A stretch of 64,000 nucleotides of DNA from Tolypothrix bouteillei VB521301 (GTDB lineage Bacteria; Cyanobacteriota; Cyanobacteriia; Cyanobacteriales; Nostocaceae). The position numbers were made by a program, and so were the translations under genes. Positions 34,401-43,244 of this stretch are shown here, one piece after another (position 1 is the stretch's first letter; every line of letters begins with the position of its first letter). The DNA is taken from contig NZ_JHEG04000001.1 in NCBI RefSeq assembly GCF_000760695.4, positions 242,304 through 306,303 of the forward strand, in the 5' to 3' direction. The notes under the pieces are model-generated. The model was not told the DNA's origin. It saw only the letters and a program-made list of their open reading frames with translations, and did not search any database.

Positions 34401-36413
34401 CTATTTTTGTCCAAAGAAGCCTAGTATTTTAACAACTAATTTTTCCCAATGTTCTTCAGCTTTACTCTGGAAAAATTTATTCAAGTTTGTTTCTAATTCC
34501 AGTTCTCGCTTAAATGTCTGGCATACATTACCCGCAAAACTTTCTCCCTTATTCCTTTGCTTACCTTTCTCTGCAATTAGAGCATTCCAAAACTCGGATT
34601 TTCCGCTTTGAGGTGATAGTTTTATCTTGATTTCTTCTTCAATTTGTGTACCTACTTCGTATACAAAATTGTCATATAATACGTAAAATTCTTTAACTAA
34701 TTCAGGAATTAATGTTTTTAAAGATTCATTTGTAAAAATTAGATCGCCTAAAATATTTTCTAACTCTTGCTTGACTTCTTTAGTAAATTTCTTCAACATT
34801 TCATCTTCATCTATTCCCTCTGCAACCACCTTTGCATCAAAATAAATATCTATGTCCCTTGGCTCATAATAACCAAAATTTCTATGGATAGCGTGTTTAG
34901 TGTTCCATGCTTTATAAGTATTACAATAGTATTCAAGGTATTTATCAATAAAATCTTCATAAACAAAACTAGGAACTCTTTTACCCAAGCGTCGTAAATT
35001 TTCTATCTTTTGAATTGCATTTTCAAGTGCTTTGATTTCTACTCCTGTCAAAGCATCACCGCTTTTAATTTTTGCAAAGCTTTCTTTAATATTCTTGATT
35101 TCGTTCAATAAAAGATTTCGTCTACGTTGTACTATATCTCCTATAGCTTTGATAAATTCATTTTTCTCTGCTTGTACATCTTCTTCATCGTAAATTTCAT
35201 TTATCTTGACTATGTCATCACGATAGTATCTCAAGGAGTCATAAAACAAGACATTTTCTGGAAAGAAATCTAAATTCAAATTTCCGAATGCAGCTAGAAT
35301 TTCTTCCTTTTTGATTTGAACTCCTAAATCCCAACTACCGTCGCTTCCAGTTGTTTTTTCAGGTTCATTTCTACGAGGTAATGCCACAGTTACAAATCTA
35401 TGATGAAATTCTTTAGATTTAGATGTAAGGTGATAGCCCATTAATTTAGTAATATTAGCTTCAGGAGCAGCACTGAAGGGAGTTACAAAAAGACAAATGG
35501 TATCCTGACTCTCAATATATTTCTGTAAGTCTTTACGAATGGGGTTCTCGTCAAGTCCTTTGGTATCAACAACTGAATCGAACTGAGACAAGTTTGAGCC
35601 AGATAAAACATCATAGCTCACATAAAGATATATTTTTCTCGGTATAGCAAATTCCTTTAATAGAACATTATTGATATCAGAAAAGCTATTTCTTATCCAT
35701 TCTTTCTCATTACCTTGGTTGTCAAATTCAAGTTGAATCTTAGTTCTGAGTTCAAGATTTGCATTATTTAACGCAACTTTTTTCAGTTCTTCTAGCCCTA
35801 ATTTTTCAAATATTTCCTTTGCAACATCGTTTCTTATGATACTTTTTTTATCACTTTCAAAAACAGTGTTACTATTAATTCTAAGTTCTGTAATGTTCCT
35901 AATAGCTCTTTCAATCTCTTGAGAAATAATTATTTTCTGCTCTAAGTAGGGATGATCTTTATTTGCAATAGAATCGCAGAATTCAAAGATAAGGTTTTCC
36001 ATCTCATCAACTGTATAGGGCTCTATCTCTATGTAAGTTTTTTCGGATGCCTTAAGAATAACCTCACATAGAGTAGTTCTCCCCGAACCTGTTGATAGTA
36101 ATTCTTTAGTTTCGATTACATCTTTAGTTTTACTACCAATATTTTTAGAAACTTTAAAGTCACCAATTAAGTTAAATAGATGACAGATAGCTGTCGTTTT
36201 TCCTTGTCCAATAGTACCGATAAAAGCAATTTTATATTTATCTATATTAAGATTTTTTTCAATTTCTTCTAACCGTTCTAACTTTGATTCTAGATTATTA
36301 ATACAAATATGTTTAATTATATTAATTTCTGAATCATCTGATATTCTGCTAATTTCACGTCTCAAGCTTTGCTGCAATGATGTAATTTCTTCTTGCCACT
36401 GTATCGTTAACAT
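34401..36413 (-). CDS. P-loop GTPase-like protein of a putative defence pair
   Basis: 670 residues. Helical start, then Walker A/G1 IAFIGTIGQGKTTAICHLF near residue 65, G3 SVVDTKGLDENP near 290, and a possible specificity strand VTVALPRRNEP. Long helical C-terminal part (IEALENAIQKIENLRRLG, EELENILGDLIF) with the organisation of dynamin-like or other large signalling GTPases, but no transmembrane paddle. The DNA is strikingly AT-rich compared with its flanks, which suggests horizontal transfer. With the HsdR_N nuclease just downstream it forms a two-gene unit; sensing plus cleavage is an inference from pairing. Confidence 0.72.
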   Translation of the reverse strand: MLTIQWQEEITSLQQSLRREISRISDDSEINIIKHICINNLESKLERLEEIEKNLNIDKYKIAFIGTIGQGKTTAICHLFNLIGDFKVSKNIGSKTKDVIETKELLSTGSGRTTLCEVILKASEKTYIEIEPYTVDEMENLIFEFCDSIANKDHPYLEQKIIISQEIERAIRNITELRINSNTVFESDKKSIIRNDVAKEIFEKLGLEELKKVALNNANLELRTKIQLEFDNQGNEKEWIRNSFSDINNVLLKEFAIPRKIYLYVSYDVLSGSNLSQFDSVVDTKGLDENPIRKDLQKYIESQDTICLFVTPFSAAPEANITKLMGYHLTSKSKEFHHRFVTVALPRRNEPEKTTGSDGSWDLGVQIKKEEILAAFGNLNLDFFPENVLFYDSLRYYRDDIVKINEIYDEEDVQAEKNEFIKAIGDIVQRRRNLLLNEIKNIKESFAKIKSGDALTGVEIKALENAIQKIENLRRLGKRVPSFVYEDFIDKYLEYYCNTYKAWNTKHAIHRNFGYYEPRDIDIYFDAKVVAEGIDEDEMLKKFTKEVKQELENILGDLIFTNESLKTLIPELVKEFYVLYDNFVYEVGTQIEEEIKIKLSPQSGKSEFWNALIAEKGKQRNKGESFAGNVCQTFKRELELETNLNKFFQSKAEEHWEKLVVKILGFFGQK

Positions 36414-36699
36414 ACTGTCTACCCTGTTTAGAGACTAATTGCTTGATATTTAATATACCCACTATGGTATGAATATCTAACAAAGTGCCTAGAAACCAGC
36501 TAATAAGCAATCACTTATCACCAAGGCACCCATTAATCAGGGGCTGCCCGTCATGACCACGCAACAAAAATTTACAGCAGCGCTACCCAGTCTTCGTACC
36601 AGGTACACTCCCAATACTGCTTGGTTAAGAGAAAATAAGGGGGGGCTCTTTAAGGATTAGATATTCTAAACTGAACCGTATCGACTTATAAGCAACAAG
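36414..36699. other. Intergenic region, nothing recognised
   Basis: About 290 bp upstream of the AT-rich pair. It has an AT-rich promoter-like stretch just before the GTPase start and a G-run (AAATAAGGGGGGGCTCTT) that recurs near 37.72 kb as part of the dispersed GGGGGGCTCTT(T/C)AAGGATTAGATATT repeat. No ORF or RNA is supported. Confidence 0.4.
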
Positions 36700-36731
36700 A
36701 TCCCCAACGTCTTGGAGAGTCGGGGATCTGA
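36700..36731 (-). terminator. Terminator hairpin after the EF-hand protein gene
   Basis: AGATCCCC and GGGGATCT arms with inner pairing close to the stop codon of the minus-strand gene at 36744. The plus-strand side is followed by TTTCAATTTTT, so it may also stop rightward transcription. Confidence 0.6.
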
Positions 36732-36743
36732 GTCTTTCAATTT

Positions 36744-37268
36744 TTACCTTCCCAGATACCGACTTGCCATTTGCATAGCATCCATGATGTCAACATCGCC
36801 ATCTCCGTCAGAGTCAAGGAAAGAATTGAGCACGGAATTTCCTCCTGCTTGGGGATTTTGGGCATTCGATCCCGATCGCAACAGATTTAGCACTAAGGGA
36901 ACCAAAACTGGTAATAGTTGTTGAACCATACCAGCATTTAAGCCCGTGCGCTGAGCAACAACATCACTGACTTGTTGCTGTACAAAAGGAGGAAATAACG
37001 AATCAACAGCTTGAGGGTTGGGGGAAGTACCGCTGTATTGGTTTACAACCTCTTGTGCTGCTTCATTACCTTCCGTATTTCGCTTTTCTTGCAATGCAGA
37101 ACGCACGTAGTTGCCTACAATACCCAAAGCTGACTGCATTGTTGAGGAGTCTGTACCAGTATTGCCACTGAGTTGCTGTACTGTGTTAAGAATATCACCC
37201 AATTGTCCGGTATTACCTTGTTGGTTGGGATTGTCAATTGCATTGATAATCTGGTCAAAAAGCCCCAT
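36744..37268 (-). CDS. DUF937-like protein with C-terminal EF-hand/dockerin-type calcium motif
   Basis: 174 residues. N-terminal MGLFDQIINAIDNPNQQGN and the helical QNPQ/Gly-rich body match DUF937-type proteins (LLPVLVPLVLNLL near residue 115). At the C-terminus DSDGDGDVDIMDAMQMASRYL is a complete calcium-binding loop (D-x-D-x-D-x-V-x-x-x-D) of EF-hand/dockerin type. No signal peptide. It stands alone; role unknown. Confidence 0.75.
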   Translation of the reverse strand: MGLFDQIINAIDNPNQQGNTGQLGDILNTVQQLSGNTGTDSSTMQSALGIVGNYVRSALQEKRNTEGNEAAQEVVNQYSGTSPNPQAVDSLFPPFVQQQVSDVVAQRTGLNAGMVQQLLPVLVPLVLNLLRSGSNAQNPQAGGNSVLNSFLDSDGDGDVDIMDAMQMASRYLGR

Positions 37269-37479
37269 AGGATCGTTTCTCCTTTGTTATGCGACCACCA
37301 AAACAAAATTGTGACATGCAAGTTGTCTTTCACATCTATAGGCATTCTAAAGGAATTGTAAATATACGGTGGTTACTTGTTATTGGTCATTTGTCATTGG
37401 TATTGCCATATAACCTGCGATCGGCTAGTAACTGCTTGAGCAGAAGGATAATACTTATAATGCAATACGGTTCAGTTAA

Positions 37480-37786
37480 AACTTGATCCCCCCTAGCCCC
37501 CCTTGAAAAGGCTACGGTGTACACAGATCTCTGGTACAAAGCCAAAATCATCGTAGATCCCCCTAAATCCCCCTTGAAAAGGGGGACTTTAAGAGTATTT
37601 TCCCCCCTTTTTAAGGGGGGTAGGGGGGATCAAAAGCCTGCGGCACAAGTTTAGAAGACTTGTGTGTACACCGTAGCTTGAAAAGGGGGGAATAAAGTTC
37701 CTCTTTCGATTGGGGAAGTGGGGCTCTTCAAGGATTAGATATTGTTAACTGAACCGTATTGATCTATATTGTGTCGATTTGAGGGT
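37480..37786. repeat. Dispersed CCCCCTT/AAGGGGG repeat region interrupted by a MITE
   Basis: CCCCCTAGCCCCCCTTGAAAAG is broken at 37510 by the MITE and resumes as TTGAAAAGGGGGGAATAAAG at 37678, followed by a GGATTAGATATTGTTAACTG AACCGTAT tail that is inverted relative to TACGGTTCAGTTAA at 37463. Similar blocks occur at 4690-4950 and 36640. No gene is present. Confidence 0.65.
37511..37677. mobile_element. MITE-like element, copy 2 (167 bp, 8-bp target duplication)
   Basis: Perfect 15-bp terminal inverted repeats GCTACGGTGTACACA/TGTGTACACCGTAGC. The flanking 8-mers are both TTGAAAAG (37503-37510 and 37678-37685), a clear target-site duplication inside an older CCCCCTTGAAAAGGGGGG repeat. The interior is non-coding C-runs and G-runs, as in copy 1 at 4642. 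The owner transposase is not in the window. Confidence 0.85.
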
Positions 37787-40700
37787 TTAGAAAACAGAGC
37801 AAGATGCATTGAGAGAAGTAGAATTGTAAAGTACCGTCCCAGGTGCTCCTGCGACTAAAACAATATCGCCATTGCGATCTATTACCCAATTAGAGGCTTC
37901 CACAATTTGAGTTGATAAATGTGTTGTGGCAGTGCCGCTTGCTTCTAAACTGGTCCTATTTACGGCTTCAGTCGTTCCCACATAAGATAGAGGTATCACC
38001 CATTGAGCAAGTACGGAGTCTTCCGTTAATGGTTCTATAGGAGAAGGTGGTAATCCTCCACGTCCGGTAGCAGTAAATGAATTCTTTCTTTGTCTCCCTC
38101 CTCGATTGCAACCAGTCGAAACTCGCTGTGTGGCATCTACTAAATTGACTGGCAGTTCAACTAAATTACCACTAGGGTCGATGTCAGGTGTGTTGATTTG
38201 CACCGTCCCGTTGATTCCAAACTGGGAACTAACGTTAATATCACTTAACTGAGTGAGAGAAGGGCGGTACTGTAACCCATAAATACCATTCGTGATGATA
38301 TTTATGTTTCCTCCACGACCTTCAAAGGCATTAGCACTAATGTCACTGTTTTCTTCTGCAACAGCAACGATAAAGCCGTTGTTTGCATTAATTGTAATAT
38401 TGCCACCATTGCCTTTACCTTGGTTAATACCTGCAGTTGCAGAAACCGTACCGCCGCGACGCAGTAGCAGCAAATCGGTGTTGAGCGTAATGTTTCCACC
38501 ATCAGCCGTAAAAGACTCTGCGTTAATCTCACCCCTGTCTTTTACGCTAATGCGGGGTGAGTTTACGGTTAGATTTCCCGCCTGTCCCTGACCCCGACTG
38601 CGAACGGACAGAGAACTTAGGCGCTCATTTGTGTTGGAAATTCCTGTCACTTCTACAGCATCTTTAACATTAATGACCAGATTACCACTACTTCCGGTAC
38701 TTGTCTGTGATGTCTCTGCTGCCAGAGAACCACCGTCACGAACAATTAAGCGTCTGGCGTTCAAATTTACATTACCTGCATCACCAGAACTATTTGTAGA
38801 TGTTGCGATCGCACTACTCAAGATATCGTTAAAAGAGGTGCCAACAACTTCTACTATATTGGAGGCATCAATAGTTAAAGAACCCCCCTTACCTGCACCA
38901 AATGTAGCAGTTAATACTTGTGCCCCATCTAAAAGAAGCAAGGACTCAGTTTTCAGTATCAAATCTCCAGCATCCCCTGTTGAGTTTGGTATTGTAGAAG
39001 CATACAAGCCACTACCAAACTTACCATCAGTGCTTGTCCCAATTAGTTGCACGTTTTTAGCATCAATAGTTAAAGAACCCCCCTTACCCGCACCAAATGT
39101 ACCAGTACTTACTTGTGCTCCATCTTTAGCAAGCAAGGAGTCAGTTTTTATGGTCAAAGAACCTGCATCCCCTGTTGAGTTTCGCTGTGAAGTGGCAGAT
39201 ATATCACCATCAATCAATTGTATGTTTTGAGCATCAATAGTTAAAGAACCTCCCTTACCTGCACCAAATGTACTAGCACTCACTTCTGCCCCATTGTTGA
39301 TGAGCAATGAATCAGTTTTTATGGTCAAAGAACCTGCATCCCCTGTTGATACAGAGGAGGTTAACAAGCCACTAGCGAATCGACGATTACTGCTTGTACC
39401 AATTAGTTGCACGTCTTTAGCATCAATAGTTAAAGAACCCCCCTTACCCGCACCAAATGTACCAGTAAATATGACTGCCCCATCTTTGACAAGTAAGGAA
39501 TCAGTTTTTATGGTCAAAGAACCTGCATCTCCTGTTGAGGATGAGGCAGTAGTTAAACTACTGAGAAATTGAGGATTTCCGCTTCTACCACTCAACTGCA
39601 CATCTTGAGCATCAATAATTAAAAAACCACCCTTACCTGCACCTAATGTACCAGTACTGATTTGTGCCCCATCTTTGACAAGTAAGGAATCAGTTTTTAT
39701 GGTCAAAGAACCTGCATCCCCTGTTGAGTTTAGTTCTGAGGAAGCAAATAAGCCACTACTTATACCAATTAGTTGTATGTTTTGAGCATCAATAGTTAAA
39801 GAACCCCCCTTACCCGCACCAAATGTAGCAGCACTCACTACTGCCACATCTTTAACAAGCAAGGAATCAGTTTTTATGGTCAAAGAACCTGCATTCCCTG
39901 TTGAATTTTGTTCTGAGAAACTAAATAAGCCGCTACCTCTACCTGTTGTGCCGCCTGTACCAATAATTTGTATGTCTTGAGCATTAACAATCAACGATCC
40001 CCCCTTGCCTATACCAAATGTACCAGCACCTATTTGTGACCCACCCTGAACCAGCAAGTTGCTAGTCCTAATATTGACATTACCTCCGTGTCCTTTTGCT
40101 TCTGGTTGTACAGCATTAATAATCGAACTAATATTGTTAAGATTGATAGCGACAGTTGCATGAATATCGATATTTCCTGACTGACTGCTATCAGAACCTA
40201 TGCCTCTCGCTATGCCTGCGTATAAGCCACTTCTGCTTCTCATTTCTAAATTCCGAGCATTTATCGCGATACTTCCACCATCGCCTGCGATCGCATCCAC
40301 TACAGATCCATTGCTCAGGAAAACATCACTTCTTTCTACACCATTGGGAAAATTCAAACTTAGATTCTGACCATCGACCTTCAATTCCACTGTCCCTACA
40401 CCTGCCAAGCCACCTAGCTCCACTCGCCCGCCAAAAGCATATAAACTGCCACCATCCATTTGGATCTCACCGCCTACCAACAACAAACTCTTGCCATCTG
40501 GGACTCGCAAACCCCGAGCAATAAAACTAGAAGATGGATCTAATTCGGAAGGTGCAACGGAGTTATTGACGATCGCACCCGCGCTTATCTGGTTAAAGAG
40601 CAATGCATCGGGGTTGATAGTTAACACAGGTGGAACTTCGGGCTTGGTAGCGCTGAAGTTTCCTATTCCTCCAAAGCGAACTGCGTTTGCTGTTGTCGCT

Positions 40701-41155
40701 ACAAACGAACCACCAATATCCAACCGAGCATTGGAACCGAACACAATTCCATTGGGGTTAAGTAAGAAGAGATTGGCACTGCCTTCGGTTCCCAAAGTCC
40801 CAAAAATATTCGATACTTGTCCGCCCGTAACTCTCGTGAGGATATTCTCCACCCCGCTAGGGTTCGCAAAGTACACTCTTTGATCATCATTAATATTGAA
40901 TTGACTGAAGCTGTGAAAGAGATTGCCTCCCCGCCTAGCACCACCTTCAATACGATCGCCGTTCACTCCATTAATGATAATATTAGATTTAACGACTGAA
41001 CTTTCCGCTCCTAAGGTATTATCTGGAGTCATTTGAGCGCGGATGGGTGTGCTCACCATTACTATAGCACTACAAAATAGTAACAACTGAAGCCAGTTTT
41101 GTCTTCTTAAATTGAGATGGTTAAGATCTTCTAAGTAGTTATTTTGGAGATGCAT
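37787..41155 (-). CDS. Two-partner-secretion exoprotein (filamentous haemagglutinin N-terminal domain, repeat body)
   Basis: About 1122 residues from ATG 41155 (the frame extends to a TTG at 41218). A long signal region QNWLQLLLFCSAIVMVSTPIRAQ is followed by the TPS/haemagglutination-activity domain: NGVNGDRIEGGARRGGNLFHSF, FLLNPNGIVFGSNARLD. The body has about eight consecutive copies of a roughly 52-residue unit (STGDAGSLTIKTDSLLVKDG...GAGKGGSLTIDAQNIQLIG), a beta-helix. The C-terminus has a Cys pair (CNRGG, SCSVF). Such proteins are exported by an Omp85-type TpsB partner; none is adjacent. The repeat unit is also conserved at DNA level, so copy number can change by recombination. Confidence 0.9.
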   Translation of the reverse strand: MHLQNNYLEDLNHLNLRRQNWLQLLLFCSAIVMVSTPIRAQMTPDNTLGAESSVVKSNIIINGVNGDRIEGGARRGGNLFHSFSQFNINDDQRVYFANPSGVENILTRVTGGQVSNIFGTLGTEGSANLFLLNPNGIVFGSNARLDIGGSFVATTANAVRFGGIGNFSATKPEVPPVLTINPDALLFNQISAGAIVNNSVAPSELDPSSSFIARGLRVPDGKSLLLVGGEIQMDGGSLYAFGGRVELGGLAGVGTVELKVDGQNLSLNFPNGVERSDVFLSNGSVVDAIAGDGGSIAINARNLEMRSRSGLYAGIARGIGSDSSQSGNIDIHATVAINLNNISSIINAVQPEAKGHGGNVNIRTSNLLVQGGSQIGAGTFGIGKGGSLIVNAQDIQIIGTGGTTGRGSGLFSFSEQNSTGNAGSLTIKTDSLLVKDVAVVSAATFGAGKGGSLTIDAQNIQLIGISSGLFASSELNSTGDAGSLTIKTDSLLVKDGAQISTGTLGAGKGGFLIIDAQDVQLSGRSGNPQFLSSLTTASSSTGDAGSLTIKTDSLLVKDGAVIFTGTFGAGKGGSLTIDAKDVQLIGTSSNRRFASGLLTSSVSTGDAGSLTIKTDSLLINNGAEVSASTFGAGKGGSLTIDAQNIQLIDGDISATSQRNSTGDAGSLTIKTDSLLAKDGAQVSTGTFGAGKGGSLTIDAKNVQLIGTSTDGKFGSGLYASTIPNSTGDAGDLILKTESLLLLDGAQVLTATFGAGKGGSLTIDASNIVEVVGTSFNDILSSAIATSTNSSGDAGNVNLNARRLIVRDGGSLAAETSQTSTGSSGNLVINVKDAVEVTGISNTNERLSSLSVRSRGQGQAGNLTVNSPRISVKDRGEINAESFTADGGNITLNTDLLLLRRGGTVSATAGINQGKGNGGNITINANNGFIVAVAEENSDISANAFEGRGGNINIITNGIYGLQYRPSLTQLSDINVSSQFGINGTVQINTPDIDPSGNLVELPVNLVDATQRVSTGCNRGGRQRKNSFTATGRGGLPPSPIEPLTEDSVLAQWVIPLSYVGTTEAVNRTSLEASGTATTHLSTQIVEASNWVIDRNGDIVLVAGAPGTVLYNSTSLNASCSVF

Positions 41156-41340
41156 GGATATTAGTTGAACTGGGAGGATGTATTGAAATGTATTTCTCCT
41201 TACATTTAACTTACGCAAAATTTCGTGCCATGTCTAGCGAAAACTGACTGGCAATTGAAATCTTTAAATTTAATTTGTATTCTGCGCTATCTGTCACATA
41301 CAAAAAGAAGCTAAAATAGACATTAAATTCTACGTAATAG

Positions 41341-43038
41341 TTATTGGGAATTCATTGGGAGAAAGACTGTAAACTCAGTCCCTTTATCTAACTCCGACTT
41401 GCAAGTGATTTTCCCACTATGTTTTTCCACCACAATCTGATAAGTAATAGCTAAACCCAAACCAGTGCCAATCCCTCGAGGTTTTGTCGTAAAAAATGTT
41501 TCAAATATTTTGCTCTGATTTTCTAACGAAATACCCGAACCGTTATCTCCAATCCTTACAACAACCATGTCTAAATCGCCAAGTTCGGTTGTAATCGTAA
41601 TTTCGGGAATAACTTGAGAAGTGTCTGCATTTTTTTCTTCTAAAGCATCAACGGCATTAGATAATAAATTCATAAACACTTGATATAATAACCCAGGATA
41701 ACCCGGAACATTGGGAATTTCTCCGTAGTTACGTACAATATTAATACCTTTTTTTAACCGATTTTGCAAAATTAAGAGCGTGCTGTTCAAACAAGCGTGT
41801 ATATCTACAAATTGAATTTCTCCCTCATCCAATCGGGCAAAATCTTTTAAACTTCGAGCAATTTCACGGGTTCGATCGGCACCAAATTCTATAGAAGTCA
41901 ATAGTTTTGGTAAATCTACTTCTAAAAAATCTAAATCTATCTCCTCAGCAAGTGCTTGGACGGAAACGGGGGGATTCGGTATTTCAGTTTTGTAAGTTTG
42001 TAACAAAGTGAGAATATCATGAGTGTAGTTTTTTGCATGGACAAGATTGCCAGAAATAAAATTAACAGGATTGATAATCTCATGAGCAACTCCTGCAAGC
42101 ATTCTTCCCAAGCTACACATTTTTTCATTTTGAATCAGTCGAGCTTGGGTTTCCACATTTTGTTCTTCTAAAAGTTTCTTAACCTGTTGAATAAGTTGGT
42201 TGAGAGAGATTGCTAATTCCCCAACTTCATCTTCTGTAATGACAGGTACTTGTAAATCAAAATTGGCTTCTTTAGTGACTTGTTTGGCAACTGCTGTCAC
42301 TGCTTTGATCGGGCGAGCAATAGTACGACTTGTGTAGAACGCAAATGCTGTAGCAAGTGCTGTAGATAACAGTATACTGCCAATAATAATTTGAACTTGC
42401 AGTGTCGCTACCTGATTTTGGGCAAGATCTGCTTGTTTTTGACGCTCCTGAATTGATAGAGTGAATAATTTTAATTCATGAGTAAATTTATTAAATTGAA
42501 TTACATCTGGATGTTGATAAAATTGCCAGATGAGCGATCGCGCTTCCGATTCTTCTTGAGATTTGGCATTAGAATTCAGTTTTTGAAGTAGAAGTTGAAC
42601 CTGTTGAAAATACTCCGTGAATGTCATCTCGTGCTTTTCTAGAAAACCCTGTAAATCCTTTTGAGAATGGGTTTTACTAAATTCTTGCAATCGCTCGATT
42701 AACTTTTTTGTTTCCGTTAGATGAATCAATAAATCAGAATTTTTTGCTTGCACAATCTGGGATTGTTTCAAAATAGGCACAATTTCTTGCTGGTGGCTTT
42801 GGATTTCTAATAAAGCGCCTTGCAGTTCACTTAACAATCCTCCTTCTTCATCTGCTACCATCATTTGAGCCCTAGCTTTTTGATAGTAGCGATTGCCGAT
42901 TTCCAATCCTGCTATTGTCCCCAAAACAGCAATTCCCAACGCCAGACCATAACCCATCACAATTTTTTGTCGAATACTAAGTCGGTGGAATGTTCGTTTA
43001 ACGAAGTTAGAAGAGCTTACCTGAGGTGTCAAAGTCAT
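41341..43038 (-). CDS. Membrane sensor histidine kinase (HAMP type)
   Basis: 565 residues from ATG 43038. Transmembrane segments near 30-50 and 215-235 enclose a helical periplasmic or membrane-proximal sensor; HAMP (RTIARPIKAVTAVAKQV) follows, then a coiled coil, HisKA-like GVAHEIINPVN with His319, and HATPase (NLLSNAVDALEEKN, GDNGSGI, GTGLGLAITYQIV). It matches soluble-receiver-partnered orthodox kinases of cyanobacteria. No response regulator is adjacent, so its partner is elsewhere. Confidence 0.9.
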   Translation of the reverse strand: MTLTPQVSSSNFVKRTFHRLSIRQKIVMGYGLALGIAVLGTIAGLEIGNRYYQKARAQMMVADEEGGLLSELQGALLEIQSHQQEIVPILKQSQIVQAKNSDLLIHLTETKKLIERLQEFSKTHSQKDLQGFLEKHEMTFTEYFQQVQLLLQKLNSNAKSQEESEARSLIWQFYQHPDVIQFNKFTHELKLFTLSIQERQKQADLAQNQVATLQVQIIIGSILLSTALATAFAFYTSRTIARPIKAVTAVAKQVTKEANFDLQVPVITEDEVGELAISLNQLIQQVKKLLEEQNVETQARLIQNEKMCSLGRMLAGVAHEIINPVNFISGNLVHAKNYTHDILTLLQTYKTEIPNPPVSVQALAEEIDLDFLEVDLPKLLTSIEFGADRTREIARSLKDFARLDEGEIQFVDIHACLNSTLLILQNRLKKGINIVRNYGEIPNVPGYPGLLYQVFMNLLSNAVDALEEKNADTSQVIPEITITTELGDLDMVVVRIGDNGSGISLENQSKIFETFFTTKPRGIGTGLGLAITYQIVVEKHSGKITCKSELDKGTEFTVFLPMNSQ

Positions 43039-43244
43039 GCTGCACTCGATATTAATTTTTTTTAGCAACCAGTAGAGTAATAAAAACGAGGAACTAGTCC
43101 GTAAGGGCTATACGCTAAATTTTATACAAAATATTTGATAGTTTAGCAAATCACCATTCCTATATCTTGGTAAAAAATACGGAAACCATCCTCAAACTAT
43201 TAAGATTGAAGCATTAGAATACGTATTCACAACCCTCAAACAGT

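Noticed and set aside
38880..40000. CRISPR-like periodicity near 39 kb
   Set aside because: The roughly 156-bp period is the coding repeat of the TPS exoprotein.
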